A DNA stretch of 5,050 nt from Bacteroidota bacterium (lineage in GTDB: Bacteria; Bacteroidota; Bacteroidia; Chitinophagales; Chitinophagaceae), in contig JAKAJX010000083.1 of the NCBI GenBank assembly GCA_021824855.1, forward strand, positions 1 through 5,050, in the 5' to 3' direction. Of this stretch, positions 1 through 5,050 are shown piece by piece. Position 1 is the first letter of the stretch. Each line of letters opens with the position of its first letter. Made by a program: the position numbers and the translations under genes. Below the pieces are notes generated by a model that was not told where the DNA came from, searched no databases, and was given only the letters and a program-made list of their open reading frames with translations.

Positions 1-909
1 TAAATCCTTTATTTGATTACTACCATCACCAAAAGATTTAAACCAGCTAGACATTATGCTTGAAGAGCGATAAGACGCTAAATTAGCAGAATCTATTGGA
101 CCGCCATTATCCTGCGAAACAGGTGTTATGGGTACCAACAATTTATTGGCATCTAATGCAAAAGTAATTTTATTGCTTTCATCTAATACTTTAGTATAGG
201 CAATACCTAAACCTAAATTGGCGGGAATATAATCTTTATTAGCTGCATCATTTGTATAGCCGATTTTAGATCCTAAATTGGTAAGCGTAATTCCCCAACT
301 TAATCCTTCTCCACTTTTATCGGTATTATTTTGATACAAAGAAATATCTCCTGCAATTGCATGTCCTGCTTTATAACTTACGCCATTAACTGTACCATTA
401 GCTAAAGCAGAATTAATGTATCGTAAGGCAACGCCGATAGATAATTTATCGGAAAGTTTTCTGGAATAACCAACATCAAAAGAATACTCATGCGGATTGT
501 AGGCATTTAATAAATTACCTGCAAAATCGGTAAATTGAATATTGCCCAAACTAAAATATCGTAAAGAGGCAGATAAAGCTTGATCGTTATCTAATTTATA
601 ATATCCGGCCATACTAGCTAAATACACATCATTCAATCCTAAATCTTTTAACCAAGGTGTGTAAGTTGCTGCTAATGCACTATTAGATTTAGTAAAAGGA
701 GTTTTAGCCAAATTCCAAAACGAAGAATTGGCATCGGGTGCAGTAGCAATGGCTGCATCGCCCATACCACCTGAACGTGCATCGGGCGAAATGCGTAAAA
801 AAGGAACAGCAGTAGTAACTACATTTACAGTTGATTGAGCTTTTACTTCTTGAAAAAGAAATAACACTACTATTACTATAATACTACTTTTAAAAGAAAA
901 TTTTTTCAT
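1..909 (-). CDS. porV: PorV (LptO), T9SS outer-membrane beta-barrel protein; 3' end outside window
   Basis: I translated 303 codons from the ATG at 909-907 to the window edge with no stop, so the C-terminal part is missing; from memory, PorV proteins are roughly 380-400 residues. Residues 1-24 form a signal peptide: lysines at 2, 3 and 7, a hydrophobic run at about 10-19, and a likely cut after V-K-A24 before Q25. Residues 35-66 hold the family hallmark, VPFLRISPDARSGGMGDA followed by IATAPDANSSFWN, typical of PorV/PorQ-type barrels. The rest alternates short polar and hydrophobic stretches with aromatic residues, as expected of outer-membrane strands (for example around residues 96-117 and 141-164). 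PorV binds the C-terminal domains of T9SS cargo after translocation and carries them to PorU. The start is firm: an in-frame TAG lies at 933-931 with no other ATG between. It sits 93 nt downstream of porU on the same strand, probably in one operon. PorQ is the main alternative, but adjacency to porU favours PorV. Confidence 0.93.
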   Translation of the reverse strand, partial: MKKFSFKSSIIVIVVLFLFQEVKAQSTVNVVTTAVPFLRISPDARSGGMGDAAIATAPDANSSFWNLAKTPFTKSNSALAATYTPWLKDLGLNDVYLASMAGYYKLDNDQALSASLRYFSLGNIQFTDFAGNLLNAYNPHEYSFDVGYSRKLSDKLSIGVALRYINSALANGTVNGVSYKAGHAIAGDISLYQNNTDKSGEGLSWGITLTNLGSKIGYTNDAANKDYIPANLGLGIAYTKVLDESNKITFALDANKLLVPITPVSQDNGGPIDSANLASYRSSSIMSSWFKSFGDGSNQIKDL

Positions 910-930
910 GTATATAATTTTTCTATACGC

Positions 931-954
931 CTAAAAACACAATGTTGTTTTTAG
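931..954 (-). other. Hairpin in the porU-porV spacer
   Basis: This is a perfect inverted repeat: arms CTAAAAACA and TGTTTTTAG (9 bp) around a 6-nt loop. It lies between the porU stop and the porV start, 21 nt before the porV ATG in the direction of transcription. No T-run follows the stem on the minus strand (the next bases are GCGTATAG), so it does not look like a standard intrinsic terminator. It could affect porV translation, protect the transcript end after processing, or be a chance dyad in AT-rich DNA. The repeat is seen directly; any role is inference. Confidence 0.4.
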
Positions 955-1002
955 TTAATTGTAATAAAAGATTAAACGTAGAAATCAGTTCATTCAATAT
1001 AT

Positions 1003-4000
1003 TTATAATAGTATTAATTTTTGTACAGCTTGGCAGCTACCATAAACCGATTGCACAATAATACGATAAAAATAAATACCATTTTTCAATTTATTGCCGG
1101 CATTTCCTCTGCCATTCCACTGTATTTGTGTACTTCGTGATCCTGCATCAATAAGTATATTTTTTTTACTGTATTGTAATTCTCCATTACTACTGTAGAT
1201 TTCTACATTAACTGTTATAGGAATATTGGTTTGATTATGCTCAAAAGAAATAGTAGTGATATTGGAAAATGGGTTAGGATAATTAAATAATTTATCAATA
1301 GTAATTTGTTGTTGCTTAATTACCTTACAATGAATGGTTGCTTCAACCGAATTATTTGCCACGTTCCATACTTTTAAAGTAATTGTATGCCAGCCTTCTG
1401 TTAAAAAAGGCAATTGATAATGTATTGAACCAAACTGATAACTATTAATAGCTGCTTGATAATAATTATTTAGAATAATACTATTTTTTCGATCACCATC
1501 TATCATCAATTCAATATCGTGCCCAATACTTGTTCCAGAAGTATTAATACCCAAAGAATCGAACACATTGGCTAATAAAATAGGATGTTCATTTGTAATA
1601 CCTCCATCTCTAAATAAACTATCATTGAGATAAAGTTGGATGGATGGATAAGAATTAACTGTTAAGGCATTATTATTACCCGTAATTGTTAAGGAGTTAT
1701 AAACCCCTGTAGCATCGGTTTTGCCATCATTGGCATATAAACTTATTTTTCCATTGCCAGACTGATAGTTAATGTCTTTAGGCACCATAAAAGAAAAAGT
1801 AAATACACCATTTTTTATTGTGGCAGTGCCTTTATACAAAACATTGGTTTGCTGATAAAATTTAACAGGAAAACTTGCAGCATCATTCCCTAAAGTACTA
1901 ATCTGTTGAGGTTTATCGAAAAATGTAATTTGCAAAACACCATTATACGAGGACAAAAAATTACCTGAAGCATCGGTTATTTTTCCGCCAAACTCGTATT
2001 TATTCAAAGCTTTAACCGAATCTTTTTCGCTTAATGGTTTTCCATTAATGGTGGTTAATATTATTTTGTTTTCAGGAAAAGCCAATTTCAGAGCAGGATC
2101 GCCAAGCAATGTAAATTTTCTATTATTCAATACATCGCTATAGGTTTGATAAGTATAATTTTTTGCCAATTGAACAGCCTGACCTAACGTATTATATTTA
2201 CCACTATTATTAGGCTGTAATGCAATTTTTAAATAATTATCATTCATTATTTTATTACTTGCCGCAAAAACCGGTCGGGTGGTAGTCATTAAAGCAATTG
2301 CACCGGTAGAATCTCCGTATAATAAATTTCCTCCCAAAGAGTTTTTAGAGGGGTCATCGTAAGGTGCAAAATCGCAGGTAGCGGTAATAAATAATGGCAG
2401 CTTATCTGCATTGGCAAATTGCTGCAATTCGTTTTGTGTAAATATTGCTGAACCCGATAATTGCTGATATCCTCCATGCCCATTATAATTAAAAAATAAA
2501 ACGCCGTTATTGATAGCATTAACAATAGCAGTATTTACAGAAGGAAATCGGGTACCGCTACTGCCACTAACCATTTTATACGCATCGTTATAAATTTTTT
2601 GTTGATTTAAAAAAGAATTAGCAGCTACAGCATCGGCCGATATAGCTTCTGCATCATTCAAATGCAAATTGTTATCTCCATTATCTGCAACAAAAACCGA
2701 TTGATTACGCCACGATCCTAGACTAGAAGAAGCATAATAATGTATCAATTTATCTGTCATAATGGTTGCTTCAGAAATGGTTCTAGCAGGCAATCGGCCA
2801 ATTCCAATATCAATTACTGATGGAGAAGAAAAATCGGCAATATTGTCTTTATCTTTTAATAATCCATAAAAATCATCTGAAGTATACGTGGTTAATGGAT
2901 CTAAAGAGGCATCGCTTTCATAAGCGGGTATCCAATTGGTATTAACAGATAACCGATTTTTATAATCGTAAGAACCTGCTCCAAATAACAGCACATATTT
3001 TATAGCTGCAGCAGGAGTTGATTTATCGTAAAGCATTTTTATAAAATCACGTATAGCAGATGGATCGGATATTCCGGAAGAAAATTCATTATAAATTTCA
3101 TTGGTAGTAATCACTGCAACAGAATAACCATCATGTTGTATATGAAAGTTGGCTAATCGATTGGCTTGCGATAAAAAGTTAGGATGCGTAATAATAATTA
3201 AATCTGCCGGAGCAATAGCATGCAAATCCTGATTAACTATTTTACCAATTATTACCGGTGCTAAAAAACCCGAATTATTAAAAGCAATGTATTCTCTTAA
3301 TTCAGAAGTATTGTTATTAAATATTGTTTGATTATTGCTGAATAAAGTGGTTACCTGAATGGGATTTAACGAATTTGTAATATCCCAAACCAAGGTAGAG
3401 GAATTGGTATTATTAATGGTAAAGTTTGCCACATTTCCTGCACCAACCGATGCCATATCTCGAAATAACAATTGATTTTGATTGCCCATATCTAATTTTC
3501 TTCTGGCAAAGAACTCAAACCAGTTTAGCCAACCAGTAGCACCCTGTGCGGCAGATAAAAAATTAATAGTAATATTAGTAGGAGAAGTAGTTGCAGTGAA
3601 TGTAGTAGATTGGGTAGAAGCAGTAGCATACGCATCTAAAAAATAACCCGATACAGAAGGCATACTTACTTGTTGCACTGTTTGTCCATTGATAACTGTA
3701 GTAAAATTAGCAAGGCTTGCAATAGAACGAGCAGCAAATGAAGTGGTAATATTACAAGGTTGAGAAAGTACTACATCTGATAAGTTGAGTGCAAAATTTT
3801 TAGTTTGATTAGCAGCAAAATCGTTTCCAAAAGCTTCTCCATACCATTCCTTACCGCTGCTTAAAAAATTAGTTATATCACTTTCATGAAAATATCTTTC
3901 ATCATAAGTATTTACAGTAATAGTAGGATTTTGTATAGAGTTTTGAATGGCAATTCTCTTTCCTGTATTACCAATTGTAATGTAATAATAAACAGTATCG

Positions 4001-4428
4001 CTATATAAATTTTTCTGATGACTAAATTTTTTTTGAGCACTATCATACTTCCATTGATTTGTGCCCGAAGCATAAAATAAAAAGTAATCAGTATTATTAA
4101 AAATTCCATCGCCATCATCATACATGGCAATAGCATTTTCGGTTAAATCATCCAAACGAGGAATGGCATTATTTTCGGGTAACATTCCTCCCCCATTTCC
4201 AAATAATTGAATAGAGGCAGATGCAATATTATTAGAAGAAATTCCTAATTGATTCAAAAAATTAACATCTATTTTATACACTCCCGAACGAGTAACACCT
4301 ATTTTATACCAATTGCCCGAAGCTAAAACCGAATGGGCTGTATAATTTCTTTGAGCATTTGCCGTTATAACTAATACAATTTCCAGTAATACTACCAAAA
4401 AGGGTTTAAATGTCATACGCCAATACAT
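1003..4428 (-). CDS. porU: PorU, type IX secretion system C25-family sortase
   Basis: This complete gene encodes 1141 residues and ends in TAA (1005-1003). PorU is the surface peptidase/transpeptidase that cleaves the CTD from T9SS cargo and attaches the cargo to the cell surface. Signal peptide: hydrophobic run at about 10-21, cut likely after A-N-A25 before Q26. The N-terminal beta-rich region has typical PorU motifs (GNWYKIGVTRSGVYKI at 38-53, LFGNGGG at 75-81, DYFLFYASG at 114-122). The C25 (gingipain-like) peptidase spans about 406-785: FGAGSYDYK at 482-490, GRLPAR at 544-549, catalytic His651 in NGHGG, catalytic Cys685 in TATCDFAPYDDP, and a closing LLGDPAL around G776. Ig-like beta domains follow (SIGHDIEL around H970, LNNYY at 986-990). 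The end, about 1048-1141, is a type A sorting domain: YPNPF at 1050-1054 through NGIYFYR to the final QKLILL. The length matches Porphyromonas gingivalis PorU (about 1158 residues, from memory). ATG at 4416 (Met5) is an alternative start that still gives a signal peptide. No frameshift is seen. Confidence 0.96.
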   Translation of the reverse strand: MYWRMTFKPFLVVLLEIVLVITANAQRNYTAHSVLASGNWYKIGVTRSGVYKIDVNFLNQLGISSNNIASASIQLFGNGGGMLPENNAIPRLDDLTENAIAMYDDGDGIFNNTDYFLFYASGTNQWKYDSAQKKFSHQKNLYSDTVYYYITIGNTGKRIAIQNSIQNPTITVNTYDERYFHESDITNFLSSGKEWYGEAFGNDFAANQTKNFALNLSDVVLSQPCNITTSFAARSIASLANFTTVINGQTVQQVSMPSVSGYFLDAYATASTQSTTFTATTSPTNITINFLSAAQGATGWLNWFEFFARRKLDMGNQNQLLFRDMASVGAGNVANFTINNTNSSTLVWDITNSLNPIQVTTLFSNNQTIFNNNTSELREYIAFNNSGFLAPVIIGKIVNQDLHAIAPADLIIITHPNFLSQANRLANFHIQHDGYSVAVITTNEIYNEFSSGISDPSAIRDFIKMLYDKSTPAAAIKYVLLFGAGSYDYKNRLSVNTNWIPAYESDASLDPLTTYTSDDFYGLLKDKDNIADFSSPSVIDIGIGRLPARTISEATIMTDKLIHYYASSSLGSWRNQSVFVADNGDNNLHLNDAEAISADAVAANSFLNQQKIYNDAYKMVSGSSGTRFPSVNTAIVNAINNGVLFFNYNGHGGYQQLSGSAIFTQNELQQFANADKLPLFITATCDFAPYDDPSKNSLGGNLLYGDSTGAIALMTTTRPVFAASNKIMNDNYLKIALQPNNSGKYNTLGQAVQLAKNYTYQTYSDVLNNRKFTLLGDPALKLAFPENKIILTTINGKPLSEKDSVKALNKYEFGGKITDASGNFLSSYNGVLQITFFDKPQQISTLGNDAASFPVKFYQQTNVLYKGTATIKNGVFTFSFMVPKDINYQSGNGKISLYANDGKTDATGVYNSLTITGNNNALTVNSYPSIQLYLNDSLFRDGGITNEHPILLANVFDSLGINTSGTSIGHDIELMIDGDRKNSIILNNYYQAAINSYQFGSIHYQLPFLTEGWHTITLKVWNVANNSVEATIHCKVIKQQQITIDKLFNYPNPFSNITTISFEHNQTNIPITVNVEIYSSNGELQYSKKNILIDAGSRSTQIQWNGRGNAGNKLKNGIYFYRIIVQSVYGSCQAVQKLILL

Positions 4429-4627
4429 TATTAAAAGAAAATAATTTAAACTAAAGGAAGTAAATCTGGATTAATAATATAAAAATTTAAATAGAGGTTA
4501 AAATTAGCAATTTAGGTGCATAGATAATACAAGGTTGTAAATATGTAGCTTAAAAACTACTATATTCGCAATGCACAAACAATTTTACCCTTATTTTTTT
4601 ATTGTTTAAGAAACTAAATTTTAACTC
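4429..4627. other. Divergent intergenic region between porU and gldJ
   Basis: This 199-nt, very AT-rich stretch separates the porU start (minus strand) from the gldJ start (plus strand), so it must hold signals for both directions unless transcription enters from elsewhere. I see one reasonable promoter-like match reading towards gldJ (4535-4568). Reading towards porU I found no convincing TAnnTTTG element, only weak partial matches. Neither start has a Shine-Dalgarno sequence; both have AT-rich leaders, as is common in Bacteroidota. No small ORF or RNA gene is evident. Confidence 0.7.
4535..4568 (+). promoter_or_regulatory. Candidate gldJ promoter of Bacteroidota type
   Basis: TTG at 4535-4537 is followed after 23 nt by TATATTCG at 4561-4568. 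The latter matches the Bacteroidota -7 consensus TAnnTTTG at all fixed positions but one (C for the third T). The spacing is at the long end of the range reported for Flavobacterium promoters (about 17-23 nt). Transcription would begin near 4573-4576, leaving a leader of about 50 nt before the gldJ ATG. In DNA this AT-rich a near-match can arise by chance. Confidence 0.4.
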
Positions 4628-5050
4628 ATGCAAGTACTTACGGGAGTAAGAAATTGTGTACTTCTTTTAGCCACAGCAGGTTCCATGGCTTCATGTAAAT
4701 TCATGAAAAAAGATAAACATGAAAAATCGGCCGTTACAGGATGGAACTATAACGACAAAACCCAAGGAAACTTTTTTGTAGCTACACCAAAAGATATTAA
4801 GGCCGCACCCGGCTTAGTATTTGTGCAAGGAGGTACTTTTACAATGGGTGCCAATCAGGAAGATGTAATGAATGATTGGAATAATATTCCACGCCGTGTT
4901 ACAGTTAACTCCTTTTTTATTGATAAAACAGAAGTTGCCAATGTACACTATCGAGAATATTTATACTGGTTAGAAAATGTATTTAGCGATCCACAATATG
5001 CTAAAGTATTAGAAAATGCACGACCAGATACCTTAGTTTGGAGAAGTGAA
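4628..5050 (+). CDS. gldJ: GldJ, T9SS/gliding lipoprotein of the FGE/SUMF1-like family; 3' end outside window
   Basis: I translated 141 codons from ATG 4628-4630 to the window edge without a stop. Flavobacterium GldJ is about 560 residues (from memory), so roughly a quarter is present. The N-terminus is a lipoprotein signal: hydrophobic run V11-A17 and lipobox M-A-S-C with Cys23 as the acylated residue. The following KFMKKDKHEK lacks the acidic run of Bacteroidota surface-export signals, which fits a periplasm-facing outer-membrane lipoprotein. The FGE-sulfatase/SUMF1-like domain begins at about residue 61 with PGLVFVQGGTFTMG (61-74). Further GldJ-like blocks are TGWNYND (37-43), DVMNDWNN (79-86), DKTEVANVHYREYLYWL (99-115) and ARPDTLVWRSE (131-141). 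The DWNN block and the PDTLVW block point to GldJ over the paralogue GldK. GldJ is needed for gliding and T9SS function, apparently by stabilising GldK, and is not expected to be an enzyme. The start is firm: an in-frame TAA lies at 4622-4624. It is transcribed away from porU. Confidence 0.9.
   Translation, partial: MQVLTGVRNCVLLLATAGSMASCKFMKKDKHEKSAVTGWNYNDKTQGNFFVATPKDIKAAPGLVFVQGGTFTMGANQEDVMNDWNNIPRRVTVNSFFIDKTEVANVHYREYLYWLENVFSDPQYAKVLENARPDTLVWRSE

Noticed and set aside
931..954. Reading the porU-porV hairpin as a rho-independent terminator
   Set aside because: There is no T-run after the stem on the minus strand, the stem is AT-rich, and porV belongs with porU functionally.
1056..1089. 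TTG-N23-TATTATTG on the minus strand near the 3' end of porU, a possible internal porV promoter
   Set aside because: It matches TAnnTTTG with one mismatch but lies inside codons for conserved CTD residues in very AT-rich DNA, so chance is the simpler explanation.
2289..2525. 78-codon minus-strand ORF inside porU
   Set aside because: It lies in another frame over the catalytic region of porU, has no family features and has the skewed composition of a shadow ORF.
3912..4136. 74-codon minus-strand ORF inside porU, rich in Ile, Leu and Met
   Set aside because: It overlaps the conserved N-terminal region of PorU in another frame. Its hydrophobicity comes from AT-rich DNA, not from a real membrane protein.
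4545..4560. GTAG-N8-CTAC dyad in the spacer of the candidate gldJ promoter
   Set aside because: A 4-bp arm is too short to support an operator call.
4628..5050. Calling the plus-strand gene a formylglycine-generating enzyme or GldK
   Set aside because: The lipoprotein signal, the DWNN and PDTLVW blocks and the location beside porUV fit GldJ. The catalytic region of a true FGE would lie beyond the window and is not expected in this family.

Overview
The window comes from a member of the Bacteroidota. The DNA is AT-rich, no start has a Shine-Dalgarno sequence, and the best promoter-like match has the Bacteroidota form (TTG, spacer, TAnnTTTG-like). All three genes belong to the type IX secretion system (T9SS) and gliding machinery, which is confined to this phylum. 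I cannot assign a genus. The protein sequences look like the Chitinophagales/Sphingobacteria side of the phylum more than the oral Porphyromonas type, but this is only an impression.

Layout, left to right: (1) 1-909, minus strand: porV, the outer-membrane beta-barrel of the T9SS attachment complex, with its C-terminal end beyond the left edge. (2) 910-1002: a 93-nt spacer holding a 9-bp hairpin (931-954). (3) 1003-4428, minus strand: porU, a complete 1141-codon gene for the T9SS C25-family sortase-like peptidase, which itself carries a C-terminal sorting domain. (4) 4429-4627: a 199-nt AT-rich divergent intergenic region with a plausible promoter reading towards gldJ. (5) 4628-5050, plus strand: the first 141 codons of gldJ, a lipoprotein with an FGE/SUMF1-like fold needed for T9SS and gliding, running off the right edge.

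How the genes work together: T9SS cargo crosses the outer membrane and its C-terminal domain (CTD) is bound by PorV, which delivers it to PorU. PorU removes the CTD and attaches the mature protein to the cell surface. GldJ is an outer-membrane lipoprotein on the periplasmic side, working with GldK and the other T9SS core components. porU and porV are probably co-transcribed leftward, while gldJ is read rightward from the shared intergenic region.

I found no mobile element, CRISPR array, tRNA, rRNA or riboswitch, and no unknown system. The points of interest are the divergent gldJ/porU arrangement, the intergenic hairpin, the candidate gldJ promoter and a few sequence details within the proteins.
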